Below are positions 47,961 through 58,062 of a DNA stretch of 64,000 nt, piece by piece. The stretch is from assembly GCF_007655135.1 (NCBI RefSeq), contig NC_045128.1:16694230-16758229 (forward strand), written 5' to 3'. The stretch comes from Punica granatum. Lineage: Eukaryota; Streptophyta; Magnoliopsida; Myrtales; Lythraceae. The translations under genes were made by a program, and so were the position numbers. The notes below the pieces were generated by a model, which saw only the letters and a list, made by a program, of their open reading frames with translations, had not been told where the DNA came from and ran no database searches. Every line of letters begins with the position of its first letter. The stretch's first letter is position 1.

Positions 47961-48475
47961 CGAGGGTCGATCAACCTTCCCAGGCAAAGTTAACCAACAC
48001 TAACTTCTTCCTAACTGAGAGTGTCACCGCGTGATCAGACGCACATCCCTCTGCGTGACCCCACGCATCTACCAATGATCAAGCGTGCCTCACACATGTC
48101 CAAGCATGTTCACACCAACTCATACATGCATGCTCAACGTATCAATGCATGTCTCTCGGTGTGCTTGCACGACGCCTACCAGGCCAGTTCGCTTCCCTAT
48201 ACTCTTGCATTGAAATCCTGAACAGTTCATGCTCCTTCATTGTTTTCTTTTCCCATTGCAGGAAATTCTCAACAAGAAGACAGCCTGAATACTGAGCGAC
48301 CACAATTGAGACAACAAACGTCTCTCATCCAGCTCCTTGGGATTTCAACACTAAGTCCCCATCCTTGCTCCACAGAGTAAGACCGCAAGCAAATCAGCGT
48401 CACCGCTTTGCAATGTCCTGCGCTATTCCTCAGCATTGACTTTTGCTTTCACATTTCTTGCACTTTCCTATCAAG

Positions 48476-48770
48476 CTCGCATTTACTGCATCGGGCTTCG
48501 GCCCCACTATTGGGGTTCGGCCCTCCATCGGGCTCCGACCCCACATTTACTACATCGGGCTTTGGCCCCGCATCGGGATTCAGCCACTCATCGGGCTTTG
48601 GCCCCACTTTTGGGCTTCAACCCCACATTTACTGCATCGAGCCTCGGTCTAGCATTTACTGCTTTCGGGCCCCAGCCCAGCATTTACTGCTTTTGGGCTC
48701 CAGCCCGGCATTTACTGCTTTCAGGTTTTGACACCTCGCATTTACTGCTTTCAGGCTCATCTGAAATCCA
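48476..48770 (+). repeat. Minisatellite in Og3 (CATTTACTGC and GGGCT units)
   Basis: A shorter and more degenerate counterpart of the Og2 array at 24090-24480, with CGCATTTACTGC, TCGGGCTT(C/T)GGCC and TTTCGGGCCCC words. The frames it leaves open (up to 185 codons) are repeat artefacts. Confidence 0.75.
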
Positions 48771-49723
48771 AAATCGACTTGGATTCAAATTCATCCAAGC
48801 GATACTTCGAGAAGCAAGTCTAATCCTTCAACTGCAAAGACCGGAAGTGACAGCTCCAAAAACAGAGCATGACCCAACTCTCGATCGCAGAAGATACCAG
48901 CACGGTCATGCCTCCGATCAAAGAATGGATCTCACCCGTCCTCTGCCATCGCCGCCGACTAAGCACTGGAACAACATGCGCAGTCTTCTTTAAACTCTCT
49001 TTTGCTTTAATTTAAATCCATTCCTACAAATGGGTTTCCGACATGAACAAATCCTTCAAACAGGACATTAGGACAGTCTTTGCGACGCCCTATTAGTTTT
49101 GTTGGACCTGTTCGACTCGCCTGTCCTCATGGGATCCGGCTCCTCGAGCCTTCCCTAGGACGGGTGCGCAGGCCTACTCGCAATTAGGGAAAATATGCTT
49201 ATGTGACCTCAATCATGGTCTAACCACTCCAGAGTGGTGATGACTAGATTCTCGGAAACAAATGTCGTCTGCACGCGGCATCCCATGGGTCGCGGACGGG
49301 ACAGAAAGGGATTTTCCCATGGGACCACCCCATATTTCTTACCGCATATTCCACCGCACAGTCACCTAACAAACCATCTTCTTTATCATCTTTTACAGGG
49401 ACATGCCGGTCACAGGCAAAGAGTGATGTACGGGCTCACGCCTTTCCGAGAACTCCTCTCGAGCCTCCTCCCTTATACTTTGATAGGGAAGGGGCTCGGC
49501 ATGGAGGTACCCCCTACAAAGCTAAAGACAAAAACAACTGAGCGAGCCATATGCCATCAACGCAACCATTTCAGTTGACATTGACGACATGAGACGGTCA
49601 GGGGCGACAGTCGCACAAACCGCCCACCACGAGTCACATCGACGATAAAGACTGGGGCATTCGCGTTCAACGCTTGCACCGAGACCACCTCGGACATCAT
49701 CCACCCACGATAAGCATTTCCAA

Positions 49724-49880
49724 GCGACGTACACTAGGGCATCCCCGGTTGAAGTTCGTACTAGCACAACTTCAGCAAGCGACGTACATTGGGGCATCCC
49801 CGGTTGAAGTTCGTGCCAACACAACCTCGGCAAGCGACGTACACTGGGGCTTCCTTGGTTGAAGTTCACCCCGAGGTCGC
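49724..49880 (+). repeat. 55-bp tandem repeat, about three units, in Og3
   Basis: Units of 55 bp starting CAAGCGACGTACA(C/T)T, continuing GGGGCATCCCCGGTTGAAG and ending CACAAC(T/C)TC(A/G)G. The third unit decays after GAAGTTCA. I do not see this array in Og2. Confidence 0.85.
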
Positions 49881-50156
49881 CATAGTGGGTCACTCCAGCA
49901 AGTGACGTTGGAACGCTCCTGGTCATTTGCGTCAAGACCAAGCCTCTTCCACAACAAGCACCAGGACAACCCTGGCCACTGATTCCATAGGGCAATTTTG
50001 TAGTTTTATTCTAGGCAATAGGGGAATTCACCTGAAGAGATGGCAAGGGCAAATGACACGAAGTTCAGCTTTCGAGTGCACGAGAGTCAAACTTCCAAGA
50101 AAGCCGGTCCTCACAAAATAGGGCTAGCAACAAAACAAACAAGTCTCCACGAGGCA

Positions 50157-50256
50157 NNNNNNNNNNNNNNNNNNNNNNNNNNNNNNNNNNNNNNNNNNNN
50201 NNNNNNNNNNNNNNNNNNNNNNNNNNNNNNNNNNNNNNNNNNNNNNNNNNNNNNNN
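50157..50256. other. Assembly gap of 100 Ns
   Basis: Exactly 100 Ns, a usual placeholder for unknown length. The left edge is in the internal region of plus-strand Og3; the right edge is in the GC-rich part of the LTR of minus-strand Og4. The two are parts of different elements in opposite orientation, so several kilobases must be missing or the contigs wrongly joined. Confidence 0.97.
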
Positions 50257-52241
50257 TGCTCGGCTGGCGCTGGCGGGTCACTATTCACCCGAGAGTAGCG
50301 ATTTCACCCGAAATGCACTATTTGACCTGAAACAATAATTTAAAGACTTCAAATGGAAAAACCATTTCACCAATGAACTCCATGGGTCCAAAATGAGTGG
50401 GATATGAATTTTGAGAAATTTTGAGCTTAAGTCGGGATGATGAACATCGGCTTCCGACTTAAGAACTCAAGGCTCTCTTTTGATCTTTTCGTTTTTCTTT
50501 TCTCTTCCTTCTAAGTGCTGAAGTTTTCTGGTTCTTGAGTGTTCTTGGCTATGGAGTTTGAGAGGATTTCTTGAAAGAGAAAGGTTGGAGAGAGTGTGTA
50601 CGAGGAGAAGTGATTATCTTAATCACTTTTGGGCCATTTATAGGCAAAGCTAATGACACAATTAGCAAAAACAAGTGCTCTTAACCCCCATGCTTAGAAA
50701 ATATCAAGCCTCATCCTCTTCCATTGCATTAATGAAGAAGAGATAAGACATTTGTGAGCATTGATGAGCATTGATGGAGGCTTGAGTGTTGTCTTCAACT
50801 CTTGGATATTTTCAAGCAAGAGTGCAAGTTGGCTTCTTGCATTGAAGAAGAAGAAAAGCTTCTAGAGTAAAGGGTGACTCATCTTGAATAGCCCGTGGGT
50901 CCCACGACCGAAGAGGAGAACCGGGAAAAAAGCTCGGTCTCGATTGATCGCGCATTCGAGTTCGTGGTTTGAATTGAACTCGAATTATCGATATACGCGA
51001 GGAAATGGATTTAATGAGTCCGAGATTGGCATTTTCCGTGAGAATTGCCAAATGTCTGTATGAGGCTTGGAAGCCGGTTTTGCTCCTTTTATGCATTCAG
51101 AGCGAGGTTACCCACTTCTGACAGCATATCTTGTATCTGCATCCCACGTCGGTCATTTTGACATAAATTGTCAAATTACGTGGGCCCTTGTCCCTTAAGC
51201 CGGTAAATACAAATATGGAGCCGGAGAATGTCCTAGGAGGCCGAAACTGGATTTCTCAGATTGCTTTTGAGTTTCTTGGGCGATCCGGAGATTACTGCGA
51301 TCTCTGTTTGCTGAGATTGGGCCTCTAAGGATATGAAAAGTGCATCTGAGACCCTTAAAGCACTGCTCGAGGGGTCTAGATGAGTTGTGTGATTCATTCC
51401 GACAATTCCACATTGAGCTTGAGAAGGCTAAGCATTGTGTAAGGTAAGCATCCTCCGGCGTCAGTTTTCAGTTTCCCAAAGAGGACCTCCGGATATGGAT
51501 TTTCACTGAAAATGGCCTTTTGTGCCCCTCGGAGGTTACTCGGGAAACCGTGAAGGGTTTTGCCGTCTGTTTTGCCCAATTGCGAATGTCCGCTGGAGTT
51601 TTCAGGGCAATGTAGTGTGAACTTCGTTTGCCGTAATTCCATCAGACCAGTCTCCGGTTACGCTCTTCCGAAGAAGGGTATGCCCGTTTTGTCATTCGGA
51701 AGTCATTCAGAGTGTCTGTATGGCTTCTAAAAGACAATATGAAGCATTGCTCGTGCTCTGTATGATTGAGGGGCATGGCCGCATCTGATATTTGGAATTA
51801 ACTTTTTTTTCGAGAAACCGGCATTTTTGGACTTCCACTGAAAAGTTGTCTGTATACAGAAAGTTGTTCTGTATAGAGCAGATGATTTGCAAAATGCCTT
51901 TGGGGACACTTTTCATCTGTTTGGCATTGGAGTGGATTTTTGGGGTCCAATATTGGCTGTCTTCCGATGATCGAGCGAACTATCGGAAAATAGAACTGTC
52001 CGTGTGATATACTGAAATGCCGGTTTGGATATTGCTGAGCTCTCTAGTCACTCTATTACCCTTTGGTGACCCCTGGAGTCCTTCTGTCATATGCATGTGT
52101 CATTTGCCCATTTTGCCGACTTGAGGATGAATAGTGATTTTCTGCTCTGTTAAGTCGTTTTTCTGTATTCTGCTCAGGTTGTGGCTTGGATCATTGCTGA
52201 TATCATCGTTTGGAAAGGTGAGCCAAAATGGGGTGCTGACA
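50257..52241 (-). mobile_element. Og4 3' LTR (type A), U3 and promoter part
   Basis: Reverse-strand type-A LTR whose start (TGTCAGCACCCCATTTTGG read on the minus strand) lies at 52223-52241 next to the PPT. It is collinear with the first 2 kb of the A-I and Og3 LTRs, including the TATA region (about 50635-50644 reversed). It is lost in the gap exactly at the GC-rich segment, where assembly is hard. No gene seen. Confidence 0.9.
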
Positions 52242-52255
52242 GCTTGCCCCTCTTT
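52242..52255 (-). promoter_or_regulatory. Polypurine tract of Og4
   Basis: The minus strand reads AAAGAGGGGCAAGC directly before the 3' LTR, identical to Og1 and Og2. Confidence 0.88.
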
Positions 52256-52429
52256 GACTGCATGCTCGAGTAGAGGATGCAGCCAAACTTTAGAAGCGCC
52301 CTAATTTGATAGCAATGATTGACATGGAATTTCCGATAACAGTCTTCTCCCTCTTACTTTGGATGTGTGGGATGTTATACCTGATGCAGAAATGTAAAAG
52401 TCAGGATGAACCTGAGGGGATGGACCCCT

Positions 52430-53325
52430 AAACAGATAAGTAGTCGGGACGTACCCGAAGTGCAGGAAAGTAGTCGGGACGTACCCGAAATGCAGGAAAA
52501 GTACGGATGTACCCAAATGCGGAAAAGTAGTCGGGACGTACCCGAAATGCGGAAAAGTAGTCGAGACGTACCCGAAATGCGGAAAGTAGTCGGGACGTAC
52601 CCGAAGGGTTTGCAATATGCACGGGGCGCATACCGAATGAACAACATGGTTCAAAGGCGCCTACCCAATGGACTTGCGGGGTGGGGGCGTGTTGCCCACG
52701 GGTTGCAAGGTGCGGGGTGTTTTGCCCGGCGGTTTGCTGGTGCAGAAAAGTAGTCGGGACGTACCCGAAATGCGGAAAAGTAGTCGGGACGTACCCGAAC
52801 TGCGGAAAAGTAGTCGGGACGTACCCGAAATGCGGAAAAGTAGTCGACGTACCCGAAATGCGGAAAAGTAGTCGGGACGTACCCGAAATGCAGAAAAGTA
52901 GTCGGGACGTACCCGAGGGGTTTTGCAATATGCACGGGGCGCATACCGATGAACAACATGGTTCAAAGCGCCTACCCAATGGACTTGTGCGGGTGCGGGG
53001 CGTAGCCCAGGTTTGCAAGGTGCTGGGTGTTTTGCCCGGCGTTTCAAAGACAGTAGTCGGGACGTACCCGAAATGCAAAGTGTCGGACGTACCCGAAGTG
53101 CGGAAATAGTCGGGACGTACCCGAAATGCAGAAAAGTAGTCGGGACGTACCCAAAATGCAGGAAAAGTAGTCGGGACGTACCCGAAGTGCGGAAAATAGT
53201 CGGGACTTACCCGAAATGCGGAAAAGTAGTCGGGACGTACCCGGAATGCGGAAAAGTAGTCGGGACGTACCCGAAATGCAGGAAAGTAGTCGGGACGTAC
53301 TTGAAATTCAGAAAAGTAAATTGCA
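52430..53325 (-). repeat. 3' UTR tandem array of Og4, 30-bp units with a 310-bp higher-order repeat
   Basis: Roughly 20 copies of a 30-bp unit (AAAAGTAGTCGGGACGTACC plus CGAAATGCGG), many with one-base gaps, in two blocks. A spacer of about 140 bp (GCAATATGCACGGGGCGC to TTTTGCCCGGCG) occurs twice, at about 52611 and 52925, giving a longer period of about 310 bp. The array lies in the 3' UTR between integrase and PPT. The open frames on both strands (up to 216 codons) come from the repeat and are not genes. Confidence 0.92.
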
Positions 53326-54539
53326 TGGGATGCATTGCAAAACGTAAATGCAAACGTTGGGGAGTTGCGTGAGGTGTGGAAGGAATCATTGTGCTTCCTC
53401 CGTCACTGAGCTTGTCCGTGTTGCAATCGATGTAGTGGCAGAATGTTTTCATTGATTTGCCAACTGACTTGTGATGCGATTGAATGCATGGAGTATTATC
53501 CTGAAGACTTCTCCTTGGATTTTGGTTGTGGTCCTTGCATAGGCAGACATGCATTCATCAAAGAAAGAACTCTTCCGAGGTTCACATCTTCGTTCCTGCA
53601 TATAGAACCATGGGAGCTAACAGTAGTTGTCAGTTCTACTCTACACAGCCATAAGAAGATGTAGAAAGAAGTCTGAATAATAATCTTTGGGGATTTTGAA
53701 CTTGATGACCATTTAAAGGGATGTCGTATCCCGCTAGGTTTGTGATTTGACAAGAAAGGCTTTTTACAGAACAGGCATGACCTGTAAATTTGCATAAGGG
53801 TATAGGGGGATTCTTGGGATCCTCCAAATCAAGGATACAAAGATTCGACTGTATGTCGAAACGTGTCTCATGCTCTGAGAGTAAAGAGAGTTTGCTTGCA
53901 TCGAAGACTGTCAAAACCTATTTGTTGCCGCTGCATGCTGAATGTAGCTGTCATTTCGTGGTCGAGCTGCCGAAGGTCCCCTAATTTTTGCCTAGGTCGC
54001 AAGACGCCGTGACGACCTAACGGTGTTTTGGGTTTGCATCTCTCATTTAGATCTCACCTTTTGCTACGATCATCCGTATTGGGTCTGATCGCACCTCTCG
54101 ATTCCTCTAACTTTGCCTAGACCGCCCTTTTCGGGTTTTCAGCCTAGCGAGGATTTTGATTCATGCTCTCCTTTTGCCACGGTTCCCCTTTGCGGGATTT
54201 TAAACCGTGCCTCTCATTCCCTAATTTTTGCCTAGGCCGCCTCAAAGAGGGTTTTCAACCTAGCGGGAAATCCATTCTTTTTCTCTCAGGAAAATTCAGA
54301 GAAAAGGGAAAGAGCAGAAGATGGGAGTACATGAGTTAACGAAATTAAAGTGTTGGGAACTGTACATGCAAAGAAAGATAAAATGTAATGTGCATTTGAG
54401 AAAACATCCGCAGTGGGATAAGAGAAACACCATCACGGATAGTATTTCTCTAAAGCATCAGCATTGACCGGAAGAGCGTTCTCGTTTCCGTCCATATCGT
54501 TGAGAATGATTGCCCCTCCGTCAAAGACTTCTTAAACGA
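53326..54539 (-). other. Og4 3' UTR between integrase and tandem array
   Basis: About 1.2 kb with no gene. The part 53345-53500 matches Og2 27540-27745 in the other orientation (CCTCACGCAACTCCCCA, GTTTGCATTTAC, GTGATGGAGGAA). The part 53980-54290 carries the family module of TTTTGCC, GACCGCCC and GGGTTTTC words also found in Og1 and Og2. This shared 3' UTR ties the coding and non-coding elements together. Confidence 0.75.
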
Positions 54540-55570
54540 TTAATGGACCGTCGTACTTGTAAGCGAACTTGCCCCTGGAATCTGGGGCGATGTGTAAACT
54601 TTTCGCAAGACGAGGTCGCTGGGGCTGAACTTACGAGGACGAACTTTTTTGTTGAATGTTCGAGCCATTCTTTGCTGATAGCACTGACCGTGGCAAAGTG
54701 CAGTTAGCCGCTTCTCGTCGATGAGATTAAGCTGTTCATAGCGTTGCTTCGCCCTTCTGCTTCCTCGGTTTGGACTCGGCAAGAACCCTCATGGAGGGAA
54801 TCTCCACTTCGATTGGAAGAACCGCTTCCATGCCGTAGACCAAAGAATACGGGGTTGCCCCGGTGGATGAGCGGATAGAAGTCCGATATGCCAAGAGTGC
54901 AAACGGGAGCATCTCATGCCAGTCCTTGTAATTCACCGTCATTTTTTCGATGATTTTCTTTATATTCTTATTCGCTGCCTCTACCGCACCATTCATTTGT
55001 GAACGATATGGAGAGGAATTACGATGTTGGATCCTGAACTGTGCACAAGCTCGTCAATGAGCTTATTATTCAGGTTCTTGGCATTGTCGGTGATGAGAGT
55101 CGCAGGGACCCCCGTATCGCGCAATGATGTCGCGTTTGAGGAAGCGAGCCACGGCCTTGCAGTGACTGACGCAAGGGTGATAGCTTCGATCCACTTGGTG
55201 AAGTAATCGATAGCTACCAGTATGAACAAATGTCCATTGGATGCTTTAGGGTTGACTGGACCAATCACGTCCATGCCCCACATTGAAAATGGCCACGGAG
55301 CAGCCATTGGATGAGCTCGTTGGGTGGTGCTCTGATCTGATTCGCGTAGACTTGACACAAGTGACAGTGTCTGACATGCTTGACGCAGTCGGTCTCCATG
55401 GTAGACCAGAAGTACCCGAGTCGCATGAGCTTCTTTGCTAGCATGAGTCCATTCATATGAGGTCCGCAATTTCCTTCGTGCACTTCTTCCATGAGGCGTT
55501 GTGCCTCATTCTCGTCGACACACCGCGAGTAGTGTAGCATCGAATGAACGGCGGTAGAGAGTCTCGCCAC
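54540..55570 (-). CDS. Og4 integrase (Ty3/gypsy), frameshifted
   Basis: Inserts the element's cDNA into the genome. In order on the minus strand: an HHCC zinc-binding region (VHEGNCGPH and CHLCQ at about 55360-55490), the catalytic core with Asp in WGMDVIGP (about 55275), Asp in TLITDNAKN (about 55080) and Glu in NGAVEAANK (about 54985), then a C-terminal region with KVRPRKFSPSDLVLRKV (about 54600-54655) resembling the GPY/F-type tail. No chromodomain is seen, as expected for the Tat clade. The frame is broken at least six times by single-base changes, mostly in homopolymers (for example the C run at 55109-55113). Catalytic residues are all present. Confidence 0.9.
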
Positions 55571-55774
55571 TCAGGAAAAAGTGTGCCGCAATGCGGCGTA
55601 GAGTCCTCCGGTCATGACGATCGGTGAACGCTGGGAATTGACCTGTTTGCAGCAAGTGCTTGATGTCTGCGTACCACGGTTTGCCGTCAACAGCATCAAT
55701 TACATCGCAATGGGCAGGGCCCTGAGCAATCTCAAACTCGAGAGGTTCTATGAGATTCTCCTTCGTAATGCTCA

Positions 55775-56185
55775 CCATGGATGCGAGCGTTGCAAGTGCA
55801 TCTGCGAACTGGTTCTTCATGCGTGGGGTGTACGTAAATGAGATATCTTTGAAGTTCTCTGTCAACTCTTCGAGGTACTCATGATATGGCACCAACTTTG
55901 GATCTTTCGTCTTCCATTGTTTAAGCGTCTGGAAGATTGTGAGCATAGAATCGCCAAACACTTTTAACTCCTTGACTTTGAGGTAGATTGCGGCCTGCAA
56001 ACCGAGGATACAAGCTTCATATTCGGCTATGTTGTTGGTGCAAGGGAAATCAATCTTCGCTGCAACAGGGAATGACGCCCCTCAGGGATATCAGCACCGC
56101 GCCGATACCAGACCCAGTGGAATTGACTGCACCGTCAAAGTACATCTTCCATCCTAGAGTCTCTTCCTCATCACTCACTCACTTG
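55775..56185 (-). CDS. Og4 second RNase H, archaeal type (aRNH)
   Basis: An RNase H of the kind found in Tat elements besides the normal gypsy RNase H. Four acidic catalytic positions are visible in order: Asp in MYFDGAV, Glu in NIAEYEA, Asp in FGDSML and Asp in NQFADALATLA. It follows the native RNase H and precedes the linker to integrase. Two single-base losses near 56070 and 56096 shift the frame within the first third. In established models the added domain provides the active RNase H; here it is the better preserved of the two. Confidence 0.85.
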
Positions 56186-56229
56186 GAGGATCCTTTCATC
56201 TGGAAAGTTAGGGTTGATCGGTGTGTCGT

Positions 56230-56711
56230 CCTCGATCGGAACTCCGCTAGATGATCTGCAATTGCTTGCCCTTCATTGACGTGCGTGATACGTATTCGAT
56301 GTCATACTCCGTCAGTTGGCAACGCCATTTTGCTATGTTCCTCATGGAGGACGGACTGCTGAGTAGATACTTCAAAGGATCTGTCTTTGACAGCAGGCGA
56401 ACAGTATGGTAGAGAGTGTATTGCCGGAGCCTTTGCATGACCCAAACGAGTGCGCAACACATCTTCTCTATCTCAGGGTAGTTGGACTCCCCTTCAGTGA
56501 ACTTTTTGCTTAAATAATAAATTGCTCGCTCTGCATGAGAGGAATCGTCCTTTTGCCCTAACATGCATCCGATGGATTGTCGGCGTACTGTCAGGTACAG
56601 AATGAGAGGACGATCCGGTGAAGGTGGAACCAACACCGGTGGCTGAACTAGGTATGCCTTGACTGTATCAAAAGCTTTCTGACACTCGTCATCCCCATTC
56701 AACCGCTGCAT
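56230..56711 (-). CDS. Og4 native gypsy RNase H
   Basis: The RNase H that directly follows RT in Ty3/gypsy elements; it degrades RNA in RNA:DNA hybrids. Seen are DECQKAFDTVKAYL, ERAIYYLSKKFTEGESNY, PEIEKMCCALVW and LTEYDIEYVSR. The first catalytic Asp, expected within PLILYLTVxxxSIGCML, is not visible (RR stands there), which suggests a weakened or tethering role alongside the archaeal-type domain. Frames change at the C run 56693-56696 and near 56269-56271 and 56238. Confidence 0.85.
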
Positions 56712-57618
56712 TTTTGCGAAGCAAACGGAAGAGTGGTTGGCACTTGTCTGTTAAATTTGCAATGAAACGTGCGATGTAATTCAGCAGTCCGTCCTAGGAA
56801 ACTCCTTACTTCGCGCACTGTCGATGGAGGGGGCAATTCCATGATCGCCTTGACTTTGTCGGGATCAACCTCGATGCCCTTTTCGCTGACTACAAACCCT
56901 AGCAATTTTCCTGACTTGACGCCGAAAGTGCATTTCGTTGGGTTGAGTCGGAGTTTGTACTTCCTGAGACGATCAAATAGCCGCCTGAGGTTGACAAGAT
57001 GATCTTCACCTGCTTTGGACTTTGCAATCATGTCGTCGACGTAAACCTCTATCTCTTTATGCATCATGTCATGAAATAGAGTGACCATTGCCCGCTGATA
57101 GGTTGCCCCAGCGTTTTTGAGACCAAAAGGCATGACCTTGTAACAAAACGTACCCCACATCGTGATGAACGTCGTTTTGATCTTATCCTCCTCGCCATCT
57201 GAATCTGATTGTATCCAGAGAAACCATCCATGAAGGAGAATTGTGTGTGGCGTGCTGTATTGTCCACCAAGACGTCGATATGGGGCAGCGGGAAGTTATC
57301 CTTAGGACTGGCCTTGTTAAGGTCTCGATAGTCGATGCAGACTCTGACCTTCCCATTCTTCTTTTCCACTGCACCCCACGTTAGCTACCCATTCAGAGTA
57401 ATTGCATACCTCTAAGAATCCCAATCCACCTGTTTGACGACCTCCTCTTTAATGCGGAGAAGAAGATCAGCTCGTTGACGCCGTAAGTGTTGACGTTTGG
57501 GCGGAAATCTTTCAGTGTCGAGTGGGAGGAAATGCTTTACGATCGAGGGGTCCAAACCTGGCATATCGGTATAAGACCAAGCGAAGACCTCTTGATACTC
57601 TGACAAGAAATCGATCAT
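56699..57618 (-). CDS. Og4 reverse transcriptase, frameshifted
   Basis: Copies the element's RNA into DNA. N-terminal linker residues QEVFAWSYTDMPGLDPSIV (about 57540-57600) match the region before gypsy RT. The fingers have KVRVCIDYRDLNKASPKD; the first catalytic Asp is in FSFMDGFSGYNQ (57226-57228); PFGLKNAGATYQRAM follows; the catalytic loop YVDDMIAKS is at 57032-57043; KCTFGVKSGKLLGF and VRSFLGR close the domain. The frame is broken near 57420, 57371-57382, 57193 and 56790. All key residues are present. Confidence 0.92.
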
Positions 57619-57873
57619 CCGGCTCTCTGTGCGGGGTCGAGATCCGTCCCGATCCTTAGGGTGCGTTGCTCTTCTGTGGTGCCTATGTTGATCTCTTCGG
57701 TTGGCTCGATCGAAGTGAGTTGATGGTTTTCAAGACGATGCAAACTCTCTTCTATCTCGGGCACGCGACCGTCCTCGTCAAGTCCTTCCCCGAAGTATAT
57801 GGGTAGGGACTTTCTGAGGTGTGTTTCGGACGAATTCGAATCGTTGCATCGGTGATTTGGATTCGATTGGAGC
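57619..57873 (-). CDS. Og4 pol exon 2 start (linker between protease and RT)
   Basis: An open stretch that begins right after a predicted 3' splice site and runs toward RT. It encodes LQSNPNHRCNDSNSS, an acidic part GEGLDEDGRVPEIEES and TEEINIGTTEEQRTLRIG. No domain is recognised, but its reading frame is the one reached by splicing from the protease side. Frame use stays open until the Og4-typical break near 57615. Confidence 0.7.
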
Positions 57874-58062
57874 CTGGACACGAAAGCGAATTGTTTTAGA
57901 AATTAAAGATGCTAGAAGTAAGCATGAGAGAGAGAATCTAGACACAAAAATTCAAAAAGCTGTAGGGATTTTATTAACAAGCCATAACAAAACCCCTCTT
58001 CTGTTGTGTGGCTTATGGCGTTGCCGACACACAGGTAGCATTATATATAAAGACCGTCTTAC
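57874..58062 (-). other. Predicted Ogre-type intron between protease and RT (189 nt)
   Basis: On the minus strand the donor is GATGT followed by GTAAGA (intron starts at 58062) and the acceptor is TTCGCTTTCGTGTCCAG followed by GCTCC (intron ends at 57874). The intron is AT-rich, has a pyrimidine-rich 3' end and a possible branch site in TTTCTAAAAC. Without splicing, the upstream frame stops at TAA (58059-58061) inside the intron; with splicing it continues directly into the pol frame. Ogre elements are known for an intron in this position, which sets the ratio of Gag-Pro to Pol. Confidence 0.78.

Larger units (their letters stand above)
46952..50156 (+). mobile_element. Og3 internal region, non-autonomous, truncated by the assembly gap
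   Basis: It is collinear with the first 3.2 kb of the Og2 internal region: leader (46974-47560), a repeat of three units (47648-47960), the minisatellite (48476-48770), the segment duplicated in Og2 but single here (about 49020-49242), and a 55-bp repeat array (49724-49880) of its own. No retrotransposon protein is encoded. The last bases before the Ns (AGTCTCCACGAGGC) match Og2 at 25863-25876, so about 2.8 kb of internal region plus the 3' LTR should follow. Confidence 0.8.

Noticed and set aside
52428..53325. Frames up to 216 codons on both strands, and a CRISPR-like look of short regular repeats
   Set aside because: Units are contiguous 30-bp tandem repeats without unique spacers, in a retrotransposon 3' UTR of a plant; not CRISPR and not coding.
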